This document shows positions 1 to 10,672 of a DNA stretch of 64,000 nucleotides, one piece after another. The position numbers were made by a program, and so were the translations under genes. The DNA is taken from positions 2,666,001 to 2,730,000 of the forward strand of contig NC_007908.1 in the NCBI RefSeq assembly GCF_000013605.1, written 5' to 3'. Under the pieces are notes generated by a model. That model was not told where the DNA came from. It saw only the letters and a list, made by a program, of their open reading frames with translations, and did not search any database. Origin of the DNA: Rhodoferax ferrireducens T118. GTDB lineage: Bacteria; Pseudomonadota; Gammaproteobacteria; Burkholderiales; Burkholderiaceae_C. The stretch's first letter is position 1. Every line of letters starts with the position of its first letter.

Positions 1-3000
1 GGGTCCAGCGGGTCACCGGCGCTGGCGTGCTCGGCTTCGGCACAGGCCGGGTTGTCGCGTTGCTGGCAGATCTTCCAGCTGGTGGCATCCCAGACCTGGT
101 GCAGGTCCTGCAATTTGGCGCTGAACACCACTTTGGCGTCGCGCCAGACCTGCACCTCGCCGATGCCGTCCCGAATGGTCGAGTCGACCGGGCGGGTCTT
201 GCCGATGACATGGCTGTATTTGCTTAAGCCATGGTCGCGCAGGGTCTGCATGACCGCGTTGCGCTGCGCGGTGCGCACTTGCAGTACGACACCCAGCTCT
301 TCGCTGAACAGGGCTTTGAGCGTGAGCTCTTCGCGCCGACCACTGACCTGGCCGGCCCAGTTTTTGGCGTCGCCATAGTCCATGCGGCTGTCCGTGATGC
401 CGTCGCCCTCCAACACCAGCATGTCCACGTTGAGCGCAACACCGATGTGGCCGGCGAACGCCATCTCCACCACCGCAGCAAACAGGCCGCCGTCGCTGCG
501 GTCGTGGTAGGCCAAAATCTGGCCTTGCGCGCGCAAGGCGTTCACGGCCTTGACCAGGTTGACCAGGTCTTGCGGGTGATCCAGATCCGGCACTTCGTCG
601 CCCACCTGGCTCAGCGTTTGCGCCAACATGCTGGCACCCATGCGGTTTTGGCCCCGGCCCAGGTCGACCAGCAGCAGCGTCGTGTCCTCTGTCGCGTTCA
701 GTTGTGGCGTCAAGGTGCCGCGCACGTCAGGCAGGGTGGCAAAGGCGGTCACGATCAGGGACACGGGGGAGGTCACTTTTTTGGCGCCCTCCTCGTCTTT
801 CCACTGCGTGCGCATGGAAAGTGAATCTTTCCCGACTGGGATGGAAATACCCAGAGCGGGGCACAGTTCCAGTCCGACGGCTTTCACCGTCGCGTAAAGC
901 GCGGCATCCTCGCCCGGCTCACCACAGGCGGCCATCCAGTTGGCCGACAGCTTGACGCGGGGCAGTTCAATCGGCGCCGCCAGCAAATTGGTGATGGCCT
1001 CGGCCACGGCCATGCGCCCGCTGGCTGGCGCATTGACGCTCGCCAGCGGCGTGCGCTCGCCCATGCTCATGGCCTCACCGGCAAAGCCTTTGAAATCCGC
1101 CAGCGTCACGGCGCAATCGGCCACCGGCACCTGCCACGGTCCGACCATCTGGTCGCGGTGGCTCAAACCGCCCACGGTGCGGTCGCCGATGGTGATCAGA
1201 AAACGCTTGGACGCCACGGTCGCACTAGCCAGCACGTCGATGCAGGCTTTTTGCAGATCGACACCGGTCAGGTTGACGGGTGCAAAGGTGCGCGCCACCG
1301 TTTTGACGTCGCGGTGCATCTTGGGCGGCTTGCCCAGCAGCACGTTCATCGGCATGTTCACCGGCGACTCGTTGCCCGCATCAAGCAGTTCCAGTTGGCG
1401 CGCGTCAGTCGCGACCCCCACCACGGCAAACGGGCAGCGCTCGCGCTCGCACAGGGCGGTGAACAGGTCCAGCGACTCGGGCGCAATGGCCAGCACGTAG
1501 CGCTCCTGGCTCTCGTTGCACCAGATTTCTTTCGGCGCCATGCCGGATTCTTCCAGTGGCACGGCGCGCAGGTCGAAGCGGGCACCGCGCCCGGCGTCGT
1601 TGGTGAGCTCAGGGAAGGCGTTGCTCAAACCACCCGCGCCCACGTCGTGGATCGCCAGAATGGGGTTGCCAGGGCTTGCGCCCTGCCCGCCTGCACGCTC
1701 AAGGCCATTGCCCAGCAGCCAGCACTGGTTGATAACCTCCTGCGCCCGGCGCTCGATCTCGGGGTTGCCGCGCTGCACCGAGTCAAAGTCAAGTTGCGCC
1801 GCATTCGCGCCGGTCGCCATCGAACTGGCGGCGCTGCCGCCCATGCCAATACGCATGCCGGGGCCACCGAGCTGGATCAGCAAACTGCCCGCCGGGAACT
1901 CGATCTTGTGTGTCTGCGTGGCATCGATCACGCCCAGGCCGCCGGCGATCATGATCGGCTTGTGGTAGCCGCGCTGCTCTTGCTGCTGCGTTGCAAGGCC
2001 AGCGGCATCGACCACCGAGTAACTCAAACCCTGCTCGTACTCGCGGAAGTAACCCAGCAAGTTGGGCCGGCCAAATTCGTTGTTGAAAGCCGCGCCACCC
2101 AGCGGGCCTTCGATCATGATCTGCAAGGGGCTGGCAATGTGGTCCGGTTTGCCATAAGCCATGGACCGTTCGGGAAAAGAGCCGGAAACGGCGCAAGCAT
2201 CGGGCCAGAGTCTGGACACGGTGAAGCCGGTCAAGCCTGCCTTGGGTTTGGAGCCGCGCCCAGTGGCGCCTTCGTCGCGAATCTCGCCGCCGGCCCCGGT
2301 GGCGGCACCGGGGAAGGGGGAGATGGCGGTCGGGTGGTTGTGGGTTTCCACCTTCATCAGGATGTGTTGGGTCGCACTTTGCTTTTGATAGCTGCTCAGG
2401 CTTATTTCACGGGGGCTAGAGGCTGATTTTGCTATAAACCGCTCGACCTGGGAGCCTTCCATGACCGAGGCGTTGTCCGAGTACGCCACCAGCATGTGCT
2501 GCGGATGGGTTTGATGCGTGTGGCGGATCATGCCGAACAGGCTCATGTCTTGCACCACGCCATCGATCGTGAACCCGGCGTTGAAGATTTTGTGCCGGCA
2601 GTGCTCGCTGTTGGCCTGCGCAAACATCATCAGCTCCACGTCGGTCGGGTTGCGCTGCAATTGGGTGAAGGCCTGCACCAGGTAGTCGATTTCATCCGAC
2701 GCCAGCGCCAGGCCAAACTGGCTGTTGGCAGCCATCAGCGCCGCTTTGCCACCGTGCAGCACGTCCACATGCGCCATCGGTACGGGTGGCAGCTCGGCGA
2801 ACAGACCGTAGGCACTGGCGCGGTCAAACATCACGCTCTCGGTCATGCGGTCGTGCAGCAGGGTGCCGATCTGCGCCAGTTGCACTTCGGTCAAAGTCGG
2901 CTTCTTGCCCAGCAAGCCGCTTCTCAAAGTGACGCGATACTCCACCACCCGCTCGACCCGGCGCACGGCCAAACCGCAGTTGTGCGCAATATCGGTCGCT

Positions 3001-3275
3001 TTCGAGGCCCAGGGCGACACGGTGCCAAAACGCGGCGTCACCACGATCAGGGCGCCATCGCCGGGTCCCCCATAGGGCTCGCCGTAGGTCAGCAAAGCCG
3101 CCAACTTGTCTTTGAGCGCCTGAGCCGGCTCGCCGTCGGACGTGACCAGATGCACAAAGCGTGCGGCCACGCCGTTGATCTTGTCGTGAATCGCCTGCAA
3201 GCTGGGCAGAAGCTGTTGAACACGGAACGGGCTGAGGGCGCAGCCGCCCTCGAAGGGGGTGATGTGCAGGGTCAC
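1..3275 (-). CDS. purL: phosphoribosylformylglycinamidine synthase (partial, 3' end off window)
   Basis: FGAM synthase converts FGAR, glutamine and ATP to FGAM in de novo purine synthesis (cytosol). The minus strand is open from a GTG at 3275 ([11 protein letters not shown] start) to base 1, about 1091 codons. Family members of this large single-chain type have about 1300 residues, so the C-terminal glutaminase domain lies beyond the left edge. The signature [10 protein letters not shown] is encoded near 2343-2358. No ATG lies close upstream, so GTG is the likely start. Just before the signature, the variable linker carries an in-frame copy of the dispersed repeat (2383-2438), read as [20 protein letters not shown]. 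Divergent from map. I checked the frame at the N-terminus, around the repeat and near base 1, not over every codon. Confidence 0.93.
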   Translation of the reverse strand, partial: MTLHITPFEGGCALSPFRVQQLLPSLQAIHDKINGVAARFVHLVTSDGEPAQALKDKLAALLTYGEPYGGPGDGALIVVTPRFGTVSPWASKATDIAHNCGLAVRRVERVVEYRVTLRSGLLGKKPTLTEVQLAQIGTLLHDRMTESVMFDRASAYGLFAELPPVPMAHVDVLHGGKAALMAANSQFGLALASDEIDYLVQAFTQLQRNPTDVELMMFAQANSEHCRHKIFNAGFTIDGVVQDMSLFGMIRHTHQTHPQHMLVAYSDNASVMEGSQVERFIAKSASSPREISLSSYQKQSATQHILMKVETHNHPTAISPFPGAATGAGGEIRDEGATGRGSKPKAGLTGFTVSRLWPDACAVSGSFPERSMAYGKPDHIASPLQIMIEGPLGGAAFNNEFGRPNLLGYFREYEQGLSYSVVDAAGLATQQQEQRGYHKPIMIAGGLGVIDATQTHKIEFPAGSLLIQLGGPGMRIGMGGSAASSMATGANAAQLDFDSVQRGNPEIERRAQEVINQCWLLGNGLERAGGQGASPGNPILAIHDVGAGGLSNAFPELTNDAGRGARFDLRAVPLEESGMAPKEIWCNESQERYVLAIAPESLDLFTALCERERCPFAVVGVATDARQLELLDAGNESPVNMPMNVLLGKPPKMHRDVKTVARTFAPVNLTGVDLQKACIDVLASATVASKRFLITIGDRTVGGLSHRDQMVGPWQVPVADCAVTLADFKGFAGEAMSMGERTPLASVNAPASGRMAVAEAITNLLAAPIELPRVKLSANWMAACGEPGEDAALYATVKAVGLELCPALGISIPVGKDSLSMRTQWKDEEGAKKVTSPVSLIVTAFATLPDVRGTLTPQLNATEDTTLLLVDLGRGQNRMGASMLAQTLSQVGDEVPDLDHPQDLVNLVKAVNALRAQGQILAYHDRSDGGLFAAVVEMAFAGHIGVALNVDMLVLEGDGITDSRMDYGDAKNWAGQVSGRREELTLKALFSEELGVVLQVRTAQRNAVMQTLRDHGLSKYSHVIGKTRPVDSTIRDGIGEVQVWRDAKVVFSAKLQDLHQVWDATSWKICQQRDNPACAEAEHASAGDPLD
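2383..2438 (+). repeat. in-gene dispersed repeat, copy A (within purL, antisense)
   Basis: The plus strand reads GATAGCTGCT, then a ~13 bp variable centre with TTATTTCAC, then GGGGGCTAGAGGC, then an AT-rich tail ending in CTATAAA. The same order recurs in six other places in this window. Here it lies antisense to purL and is translated as part of a linker just before the conserved [10 protein letters not shown] block. Confidence 0.8.
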
Positions 3276-3447
3276 TTTTGGGGCCTGGATGAGGGACTTG
3301 TCAGATTGAAATAGGCTCCGGCGCACGCCGCGCGAGCGACGGATTCCAGAGCTTGCCAATTTTACCCGTCGCTCCCCGCGCGCCAGTCAAAAGGGCTATA
3401 CACCCCGCGCCAGCGCCAACAAAAACACGATGGGATAATCTGGCCCC

Positions 3448-4275
3448 ATGACTATTACTTACAAAGACGCCGAGGGCATTGCGGGCATGCGGGTCGCGGG
3501 CCGTCTGGCGGGCGAACTGCTGGACTACCTGACTCCGTTCATCAAACCCGGCGTGACCACCAATGAGATTGACCGGCTGGCTGAAGAACACACCACGCAA
3601 GTGCTGGGGGCCATTTCCGCGCCGCTGAACTATGCACCCGGCGGCCACAACCCCTACCCCAAATCGATTTGCACCTCGATCAATCACCAGGTCTGCCACG
3701 GCATTCCGAACGACAAGCCGCTCAAAAAAGGCGATATCGTCAACATTGACGTCACCGTCATCAAGGACGGCTGGCATGGCGACTCCAGCCGCATGTTCAT
3801 GGTGGGTGACGTGTCGGTCGCCGCCAAACGGCTTTGCCGTCTAACCTACGAGGCCATGTGGCGCGGCATTGTCATGGTCAAGGCCGGAGCCTATCTGGGC
3901 GATATTGGCCACGCCATCCAGACTTTCGCCGAAGGCCAGGGCTTGAGCGTGGTGCGGGAGTTTTGTGGCCACGGCATCGGGCGCAACTTCCACGAAGAAC
4001 CCCAAATCCTGCACTACGGCCGGCCCGGCACACTGGAGCAGCTCCAAGCCGGCATGACGATCACGATCGAGCCGATGCTGAACGTCGGGCGCAAGGACAT
4101 CAAGGAGCTCGGCGACGGCTGGACCATTGTCACCAAAGACCACTCGCTGTCAGCGCAGTGGGAACACACGGTGCTGGTCACGCAGACCGGCTACGAGGTC
4201 CTGACCCTGTCCGCTGGTGGCCCCGCCATTCCGTCATTTGTACCGGTGCCAGCTGACTTATCAGTCACAAAGTGA
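3448..4275 (+). CDS. map: type I methionine aminopeptidase
   Basis: Removes the initiator methionine from nascent proteins in the cytosol. 275 residues, typical for the short bacterial type I enzyme. The five metal ligands can be placed: Asp in [14 protein letters not shown], Asp in WHGDSSRMF, His in [13 protein letters not shown], Glu in TIEPML, and Glu in QWEHTVLV. The ATG at 3448 gives the expected N-terminus with no extension. Divergent from purL and followed 40 bp later by glnD on the same strand, so the two are probably co-transcribed. Confidence 0.97.
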   Translation: MTITYKDAEGIAGMRVAGRLAGELLDYLTPFIKPGVTTNEIDRLAEEHTTQVLGAISAPLNYAPGGHNPYPKSICTSINHQVCHGIPNDKPLKKGDIVNIDVTVIKDGWHGDSSRMFMVGDVSVAAKRLCRLTYEAMWRGIVMVKAGAYLGDIGHAIQTFAEGQGLSVVREFCGHGIGRNFHEEPQILHYGRPGTLEQLQAGMTITIEPMLNVGRKDIKELGDGWTIVTKDHSLSAQWEHTVLVTQTGYEVLTLSAGGPAIPSFVPVPADLSVTK

Positions 4276-4315
4276 TCAGCCAACCCGTCGCCTGGAAACA
4301 AGCGACGCAGGCACT

Positions 4316-6919
4316 ATGGGGCCCAGCATGACCGATCTTCAAGCGCTGCGCAGCCGTTATCGGGCGCAAAAATCCACCATCCTGGAAGCCATTGCCTCAC
4401 CCGGGACCACCACGCGCGGTGTTCGGGCCACGCTGGGCAAACTCTCTGCGCTGGCCGATGGCACGCTCAAAATATTATGGCGGCAGGCCGGTTTTACCCG
4501 CCCGTTTGCCCTGATTGCCGTCGGTGGCTTTGGGCGCGGCGAGCTGTTTCCCTACTCCGATGTCGACGTGCTGGTGCTCTTGCCCAACGAGCATTCACCC
4601 GCCAACGACGCTCAACTCAAGACCCAGATCGAAGGTTTTATTGGCAGTTGCTGGGACGCCGGGCTGGAGATCGGCTCGAGCGTACGCACGGTTGCCGAAT
4701 GCCTGGAGGAAGCCGCCCGCGACGTGACGGTGCAGACCTCGCTGCTCGAAGCCCGGCTGATCACGGGCAGCGCCGAGCTGTTTGCCGGATTTGAACGTCA
4801 GTTTTTTTCAGCGATCGACCCCGGCGCTTTTTTTATCGCCAAGACGCTGGAGATGCGCCAGCGCCACAGCAAATTTGAAGACACGCCCTACGCGCTGGAA
4901 CCCAATTGCAAGGAGTCACCGGGCGGCCTGCGTGATTTGCAGGTCATTCTGTGGGTGGCCAAGGCGGCTGGCTACGGCAACGATTGGGACGCGCTGGCCA
5001 AAAGCGGCTTGGCCACCGCTTTTGAAGTCCAACAGATCAAACACAACGAAGCGGTTTTGCGGCTGATCCGGGCGCGCCTGCACTTGCTTGCGCGGCGGCG
5101 CGAGGACCGGCTGGTGTTTGATTTGCAAAACGCGATGGCCCAGTCTTTTGGCTTTGAGGCGCCCCCTGACAACACCGACAATCGGGCGTTTGTGCGCCCC
5201 AGCGAGGCACTGATGAAGCGCTATTACTGGTCGGCCAAGGCCGTGACCCAGCTCAATCAGATTTTGTTGCTGAACATTGAGGAGCGGCTCAACCCGTCGA
5301 CCCAAGCGCCGCAAGCCATCAATGCACGCTTTTATGACAAGGCGGGCTTGGTGGAGGTGGCCAGCGACGACTTGTACCAGCGCGAGCCGCACGCCATTCT
5401 GGAGACCTTCCTGATTTATCAGACCACGCCCGGCCTGAAAGGACTGTCGGCCCGCACCTTGCGCGCGCTCTACAACGCCCGCGACCTGATGAATGGCAAA
5501 TTTCGCAACGACCCGGTCAATCGCGAAACCTTCAAACAAATCATGCTGCAACGCAGCGGCATCACCCACGCCATGCGTCTGATGAACCAGACCTCGGTGC
5601 TGGGGCGCTACTTGTGGGCGTTTCGCAAAATTGTGGGGCAGATGCAGCATGACTTGTTTCATGTCTACACGGTCGACCAGCACATCTTGATGGTGCTGCG
5701 CAATGTGCGGCGCTTCTTTATCGTTGAACACGCCCACGAGTACCCGTTTTGCTCCCAGCTCGCCGCGGGTTGGGACAAGCCCTGGATCCTGTACACGGCG
5801 GCGCTGTTTCACGACATCGCCAAAGGCCGCGGCGGCGACCACTCGGAACTGGGCGCCGTCGAGGCACGCCGCTTTTGCAAGCAGCACGCGTTCTCAAAAG
5901 AAGACACCCAACTGATCGAGTTCATCGTGCACGAGCACCTGACGATGAGCCGGGTGGCGCAAAAATCCGACCTGAGCGACCCCGACATCGTCGCCGCGTT
6001 TGCGAAACGCGTGGGCAATGAGCGCTATCTGACCGCTTTGTACCTGTTTACCGTGGCCGACATTCGCGGCACCTCGCCCAAGGTCTGGAATGCCTGGAAA
6101 GGCAAGCTGCTGGAAGACCTGTATCGCCTGACCTTGCGGGTTTTGGGTGGTCACGCCTCCGATCCGCACGATGAAGTGGAAGCCCGCAAGCGCGATGCAC
6201 TGATCATGCTGGCCTTGCACGCCCAGCCGTTTGAGGCCCACAAACGCCTGTGGGAGACACTGGACGTGGGCTATTTTCTGCGCCACGATGCGGCCGACAT
6301 TGCCTGGCACACGCGGCAACTCTCGCGCCACGTGGGCGCCGGCAAACCAATCGTGCGGGCGCGCAAATCACCGGTGGGAGAGGGACTGCAGGTGGTGGTC
6401 TACACACCGGACCAGCCCGACCTGTTTGCCCGCATCTGCGGCTATTTTGACCAGGGCGGCTTCAGCATTCTGGACGCGCGTGTGCACACGGCCAACAACG
6501 GCTACGCCATGGACACGTTTCAAGTGGTCACCTCTGCCCTGCCCGAGCACTATCGCGAGCTGACCAGCATGGTGGAGAGTGAGCTCAGTCGCGTCCTGGC
6601 AGAAGCGGGCCCGTTGCCGCCGCCCAGTCGCGGGCGGGTGTCACGCCGGGTGAAAAGCTTCCCGATCACGCCCCGTGTCACCCTGCGCCCGGACGAGAAA
6701 GGGCAGCGCTGGCTGCTCAACATCTCCGCCAGTGACCGGGTTGGGCTGCTGTACTGCGTGGCGCGGGTGCTGGCGCGGCACAAAATCAACCTGCAACTGG
6801 CAAAGATCAACACGCTGGGGGAACGGGTGGACGACACCTTCCTGATTGAGGGGCCGGAGCTGCAACACAACCGCGCGCAGATCGAGATCGAGACGGAACT
6901 GATGGAAGCGCTGGCTTGA
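4316..6919 (+). CDS. glnD: bifunctional [protein-PII] uridylyltransferase/uridylyl-removing enzyme
   Basis: Nitrogen-status sensor that adds UMP to PII when glutamine is low and removes it when glutamine is high. About 867 residues, the usual length. The nucleotidyltransferase motif [19 protein letters not shown] is at about residues 70-88. The HD-domain motif [17 protein letters not shown] is near residue 497 (uridylyl removal). Two ACT domains end the protein (about 690-750 and 795-860; glutamine sensing). Candidate starts are ATG 4316 (MGPSMTDLQ) and ATG 4328 (MTDLQ). I chose 4316 because a GCAGG lies 5 nt upstream; 4328 is nearly as good. Confidence 0.97.
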   Translation: MGPSMTDLQALRSRYRAQKSTILEAIASPGTTTRGVRATLGKLSALADGTLKILWRQAGFTRPFALIAVGGFGRGELFPYSDVDVLVLLPNEHSPANDAQLKTQIEGFIGSCWDAGLEIGSSVRTVAECLEEAARDVTVQTSLLEARLITGSAELFAGFERQFFSAIDPGAFFIAKTLEMRQRHSKFEDTPYALEPNCKESPGGLRDLQVILWVAKAAGYGNDWDALAKSGLATAFEVQQIKHNEAVLRLIRARLHLLARRREDRLVFDLQNAMAQSFGFEAPPDNTDNRAFVRPSEALMKRYYWSAKAVTQLNQILLLNIEERLNPSTQAPQAINARFYDKAGLVEVASDDLYQREPHAILETFLIYQTTPGLKGLSARTLRALYNARDLMNGKFRNDPVNRETFKQIMLQRSGITHAMRLMNQTSVLGRYLWAFRKIVGQMQHDLFHVYTVDQHILMVLRNVRRFFIVEHAHEYPFCSQLAAGWDKPWILYTAALFHDIAKGRGGDHSELGAVEARRFCKQHAFSKEDTQLIEFIVHEHLTMSRVAQKSDLSDPDIVAAFAKRVGNERYLTALYLFTVADIRGTSPKVWNAWKGKLLEDLYRLTLRVLGGHASDPHDEVEARKRDALIMLALHAQPFEAHKRLWETLDVGYFLRHDAADIAWHTRQLSRHVGAGKPIVRARKSPVGEGLQVVVYTPDQPDLFARICGYFDQGGFSILDARVHTANNGYAMDTFQVVTSALPEHYRELTSMVESELSRVLAEAGPLPPPSRGRVSRRVKSFPITPRVTLRPDEKGQRWLLNISASDRVGLLYCVARVLARHKINLQLAKINTLGERVDDTFLIEGPELQHNRAQIEIETELMEALA

Positions 6920-6947
6920 AAAGGCCCGTTTTATACCAACGTTGCGC

Positions 6948-8009
6948 TCACCACGCTTCTTCCATTATTTTTTGAGCCAAAAGCGCCATAGCCCCCATCG
7001 AATGGTCTTGGGGCGCTATTATTTTTGCATCTGAAAAGCGCAAAAAATTGCGCTGCATCGACTGCAGATAGGTCGGGTCATAGTGCTGCGTGAGCAGGGC
7101 TTGCACCACCGGGGCGATGTTGCCAGCGCGCACCTGCTCCTGCCAGCCCTGTACCAGAACCTTGCCCTTGAACTCGGTCAATACCTGCAGACGCGCGCAA
7201 AAGCTCTCGACGTCGCTGACAAAAAAACTGTAGTCTTCCATCAACAAGGCAACACGCTCGGCGTCCGGCAGCACCAGGTTGAGGCAGGGGCTTTGGCGCA
7301 TGGCTTCGATCAGCGCGGTCGGCACGGCCACATTGCCGACCTTCTTGCTTTCGCTCTCGATGAAGACCGGTCGCGTGCGGTCCAGCGCTCGCAACGCCTG
7401 CCACACCAGCGTGTCAAAGCGCTTTTGGGTCGGCTGCGCCTGTCCCGGAATGGCACCGAGCACCGAACTGCGGTGCCGGGCCAGCGCTTCCAGGTCCACC
7501 ACCTGCGCCCCTTGTTCGGACAGGGCCTGCAGCAGGCGCGTTTTGCCCGAACCCGTGGTGCCACTGATCACACGCAAGTCCAGGCCACTGACCAGCCGTG
7601 GAATATCCTGCACCACAGCGGCCCGAAATGCCTTGTAGCCACCTTCGACCAGCGTGACCCGAAAACCAATCTGACTCAAAATCAGCGCCAGCGCGCCGCT
7701 GCGTTGGCCACCGCGCCAACAGTAGGCCAGCGGCTGCCAGTCTTTGGGTTTGTCGATCACCGCACGTTCAATGTGCGCTGCAATATTGCGCGCCGCTATC
7801 GCCGCACCGCGTTTTTTGGCTTCAAAGGCGTTGACCTGTTTGTACAGGGTGCCGATATCGCGGCGTTCCTCGTTGTTGAGAGTCGGCCAGTTGACGGCGT
7901 GCGGCAAGTGGTCTTCGTCGAACTCGCCGGGGCTGCGGGCGTCGATGACGGTGTCAAACTCATGCAAACGAGCGATGACCTCGGTGGCGGGCAGGATGTT
8001 CAGGCTCAT
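6948..8009 (-). CDS. selU: tRNA 2-selenouridine synthase
   Basis: Replaces sulfur with selenium in 2-thiouridine at the wobble position of certain tRNAs, using selenophosphate. It has an N-terminal rhodanese domain with the catalytic loop YCWRGGQRSGALA and a P-loop domain (SGTTGSGKTRLL). The start at 8009 is chosen because its ATG shares one base with the tesA stop (TAATG), which suggests coupled translation. About 353 residues. The last ~22 codons coincide with a copy of the in-gene repeat (6961-7025), so the C-terminal tail may be a late addition. Confidence 0.93.
   Translation of the reverse strand: MSLNILPATEVIARLHEFDTVIDARSPGEFDEDHLPHAVNWPTLNNEERRDIGTLYKQVNAFEAKKRGAAIAARNIAAHIERAVIDKPKDWQPLAYCWRGGQRSGALALILSQIGFRVTLVEGGYKAFRAAVVQDIPRLVSGLDLRVISGTTGSGKTRLLQALSEQGAQVVDLEALARHRSSVLGAIPGQAQPTQKRFDTLVWQALRALDRTRPVFIESESKKVGNVAVPTALIEAMRQSPCLNLVLPDAERVALLMEDYSFFVSDVESFCARLQVLTEFKGKVLVQGWQEQVRAGNIAPVVQALLTQHYDPTYLQSMQRNFLRFSDAKIIAPQDHSMGAMALLAQKIMEEAW
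6961..7025 (-). repeat. in-gene dispersed repeat, copy B (3' end of selU, sense)
   Basis: The minus strand reads AATAATAGCGCCCC, a centre containing CCATTCGA, TGGGGGCTATGGCGC, then TTTTGGCT. It is more diverged than copies A and E but has the same order of blocks. It is read in the frame used by the other sense copies (IIAPQDHSMGAMAL) and forms the SelU C-terminus. Confidence 0.65.
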
Positions 8010-8692
8010 TACAGGATCTTTTTCAATTCCGGCCACACATTGGCCAGCATGAGAGGGTGGGCCTCTTCCTTGGGGTGGATGCGGTCGGCCTGAAACAAGC
8101 GGGTCGCGTCATCTTCGGCAATACCTTTGAGCAAGAACGGCACCAACGCGGCGCGCCTGGCTTTTGCCACGCTGGCAAACATCGCGGCAAAACGTTCGCC
8201 ATAGTCTTTGCCATAGTTGGGTGGAATCTGCATGCCGATCAGCAGCACTTTGGCGCCGGCCTGTTGCGCCGCCTGCGTCATGAACGTCAGGTTATCCTGG
8301 GTGAGTTCCAGCGGCAAGCCACGCAGTGCGTCATTGCCACCGAGTTCAATCAGCACATGGGTCGGCCGGTGCTGGGTCAGCAGCGACCCCAGCCGCGCGC
8401 GTCCGCCGGATGTGGTGTCGCCGCTGATACTGGCGTTGATCACGCTGGCCGGAATCTTTTCGGCCTTGAGTTGCTGCTCAAGCAGCGCCACCCAGCCGCT
8501 GCCGCGTTTGAGGCCATACTCGGCACTCAGCGAATCGCCCAACACCAGGATTTTTCTGGCTTGGATGGTTTTAGGGGCTGAGGCAGCGCCATTGGCCGGT
8601 GATAACAGTGATACCCCCGCAACTGCTGCGAGTACGCCTGTGGCGATAAAGTGTCGCCGATGCTCGTCAGTTCGATACAAAGAAAGCCTCAT
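8009..8692 (-). CDS. tesA: arylesterase / acyl-CoA thioesterase I (SGNH hydrolase)
   Basis: Periplasmic lysophospholipase-like esterase of the GDSL/SGNH family; the E. coli relative is TesA. About 227 residues. Block I is LVLGDSLSAEYG (nucleophile Ser), block III IELGGNDALRG, block V DRIHP (catalytic Asp and His). The N-terminus MRLSLYRTDEHRRHFIATG, followed by a hydrophobic stretch to NGAASAP, looks like a signal peptide with a twin-arginine flavour (RRHFI). The start codon at 8692 overlaps the divergent ybbA start. The gene is coupled to selU by TAATG. Confidence 0.92.
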   Translation of the reverse strand: MRLSLYRTDEHRRHFIATGVLAAVAGVSLLSPANGAASAPKTIQARKILVLGDSLSAEYGLKRGSGWVALLEQQLKAEKIPASVINASISGDTTSGGRARLGSLLTQHRPTHVLIELGGNDALRGLPLELTQDNLTFMTQAAQQAGAKVLLIGMQIPPNYGKDYGERFAAMFASVAKARRAALVPFLLKGIAEDDATRLFQADRIHPKEEAHPLMLANVWPELKKIL

Positions 8693-9377
8693 GTCTGATT
8701 CAATTATTTCTGTTGAACACGTGTTCAAGTCGGTCACCGATTCCACCGGCACGCTCGACATTTTGCGCGATATTGATTTTGCGTTGAATGCCAGGGAAAC
8801 AGTCGCCATTGTCGGGGCTTCGGGTTCCGGCAAAAGCACGCTGTTGTCGATCATTGCGGGTTTGGACACACCCAGCCGTGGCACCGTCCGGCTGGGCGGG
8901 CAGGACTTGTTCGCCCTCAATGAAGACGAGCGCGCGGCCGTGCGGGCCCAAAAAGTCGGTTTTGTGTTTCAGAGTTTTCAATTGCTGGGCAATCTCACAG
9001 CGCTGGAGAACGTGATGCTGCCACTGGAACTGGCTGGCAGGCGCGATGCCCGACAGGCCGCGACCGACATGCTGGCGCGCGTGGGCCTGTCCGAGCGCCT
9101 GGGCCATTACCCCAAGGTGCTCAGTGGCGGCGAGCAACAGCGGGTGGCGCTGGCGCGCGCCTTTGTCGTCAAACCGGCGCTGCTGCTGGCCGATGAACCC
9201 ACCGGCAGCCTGGACTTTGCCACCGGTGAAAAAGTGATGGAGCTGATGTTTGACCTGAACCGCGAACTCGGCACCACGCTGGTGCTGGTCACCCACGACC
9301 GCGCCATTGCCTCGCGTTGCGCGCGCTGCATCACGATTGAGGCGGGGCGGGTGATGGAGACGGCGTTTGAGGTTTAA
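8691..9377 (+). CDS. ybbA: ABC transporter ATP-binding protein, YbbA/LolD type
   Basis: ATPase of the MacB/LolD subfamily. Starting at ATG 8691 it has 228 residues. Walker A is GASGSGKST, the signature motif LSGGEQQRVALARA, Walker B LLLADEPT, and the H-loop THD. As in E. coli it is divergent from tesA. An FtsX-like permease (ybbP) normally follows, but none is found before the minus-strand mscS; the next 227 bp look non-coding. The partner permease must be encoded elsewhere or be lost. Confidence 0.92.
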   Translation: MSDSIISVEHVFKSVTDSTGTLDILRDIDFALNARETVAIVGASGSGKSTLLSIIAGLDTPSRGTVRLGGQDLFALNEDERAAVRAQKVGFVFQSFQLLGNLTALENVMLPLELAGRRDARQAATDMLARVGLSERLGHYPKVLSGGEQQRVALARAFVVKPALLLADEPTGSLDFATGEKVMELMFDLNRELGTTLVLVTHDRAIASRCARCITIEAGRVMETAFEV

Positions 9378-9604
9378 GGCGTTGATGGCTTAAACCCGGC
9401 GTGGAACGGGATTGCTTGGAGAAAGTGACAAGCTGGTTTCTTGGGCGTTAAGGTCGGCAGCGCAGCACAAGCCGACGTTCGCGAACGGCAGCTTTATGGC
9501 GCTCCAACACATTGCCAGTCAAGCCGCATCGTGCATTCAGTCAATTGGATACCCTGCCGCTCGATATGCCGAGCTGCCACGCCCGATTCGGGCAGGCGGT
9601 CATG

Positions 9605-10420
9605 TCAAATCGGGTAGACCTTGACTGGGCGGGTTGCGACCGGGAAGCCCGCAGCGCCCAGGGTATCCGCAATCGTCTTGTTGGTATCGAAATAGACTTG
9701 CCAGTAGTGTTCGGTATGGCAATGGGGCCGCACCGCGAGCTTGGGGCCAAACTCGTTGAATTCCAGGATCTCGACGTCGACCGGTGGGGTCGTGTTGATA
9801 TTGGCCACCTTCGACACCTCCTGTTTCAACAGAGCAATCGCCTTGTGAAGATCGGCGCTGCCCGCGAGTTGCGCCACCAGTTCGACCCGACGATAAGGAT
9901 TGGCGGAGTAGTTTTTGATGTCACTGCCCATGATCTTGCCATTGCCGACGAGGGTCTTGACGTTGTCGGGAGTGGTGAGCGTCGTGCCGAACAGACCCAG
10001 TTCCAGCACCGTACCCTCGATGCCACCAATCATCACGTAGTCAGCGACCTGATAGGGGCGTAGCACCAGCAGGAAGATGCCCGCCGCAAAATTGCCGAGC
10101 AATCCGCTCCACGCCGCACCAATGGCCACGCCGGCACCAGCCACCAAGGCGGCAAACGAAGTCGTCTCAACACCGAAATAACCCAGGATGGCGACCACCA
10201 GGATGATGTTCAGCGCGACCGTGATGAAGCTGACAAGATAGCGCTGCACCGTGGGGTCCAGCTGTTGCCGGGTCATGGCGGCACCCACCAGCTTCGTCAC
10301 CAAGCTGATCAACCAGCGACCCACGACAAAGACCGCAATGGCGCCGACGACCTTCAGGCCAAAGGCCACCAGAATGGGTTGTGCCTGATCCATCCACGTG
10401 GCAATTCTTCCCGTGTCCAT
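9605..10420 (-). CDS. mscS: small-conductance mechanosensitive channel
   Basis: Inner-membrane channel that releases solutes on hypo-osmotic shock. 271 residues, close to E. coli MscS. Three transmembrane helices are followed by the MscS beta domain. The pore-helix region GAGVAIGAAWSGLLGNFAAG has the expected Gly/Ala packing, and the beta domain carries RPYQVADYV and GTVLELGLFGTTLTTPDN. It is a single gene. 252 non-coding bases separate it from the DUF4197 gene upstream, and mscL lies about 1 kb further on. Confidence 0.95.
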   Translation of the reverse strand: MDTGRIATWMDQAQPILVAFGLKVVGAIAVFVVGRWLISLVTKLVGAAMTRQQLDPTVQRYLVSFITVALNIILVVAILGYFGVETTSFAALVAGAGVAIGAAWSGLLGNFAAGIFLLVLRPYQVADYVMIGGIEGTVLELGLFGTTLTTPDNVKTLVGNGKIMGSDIKNYSANPYRRVELVAQLAGSADLHKAIALLKQEVSKVANINTTPPVDVEILEFNEFGPKLAVRPHCHTEHYWQVYFDTNKTIADTLGAAGFPVATRPVKVYPI

Positions 10421-10672
10421 GAATTGCTCCGTTCCAAAAAAAGGGGCCGCGAATCATCGGTCCAAGCCGCCTGAGCCGCAGTCCAAGTTGGATACGGCCT
10501 CCAGACGCGCCCCCAGCGCTGTAGCTTGCAGCCTACGCAAAAAACAGTTCGCTTGTGTTGCGCATTGTCAATTGTTCAAACCACGCAATAGTTTGACGGA
10601 GAGAAGAGGCAGCCCTGCTGACACGCTCATCTCCAAGTCGAATTCCGAAATATTTGTACTTTGATATATTGA

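Noticed and set aside
1158..3314. Long plus-strand open frames opposite purL
   Set aside because: They are antisense shadows of a GC-rich gene; the minus frame carries clear PurL motifs and the plus frames show composition typical of shadow translation.
8555..8610. Possible eighth copy of the in-gene repeat in the tesA signal-peptide region
   Set aside because: Only a GGGGCTGAGGC-like block matches; the ATAGCTGCT block is missing.
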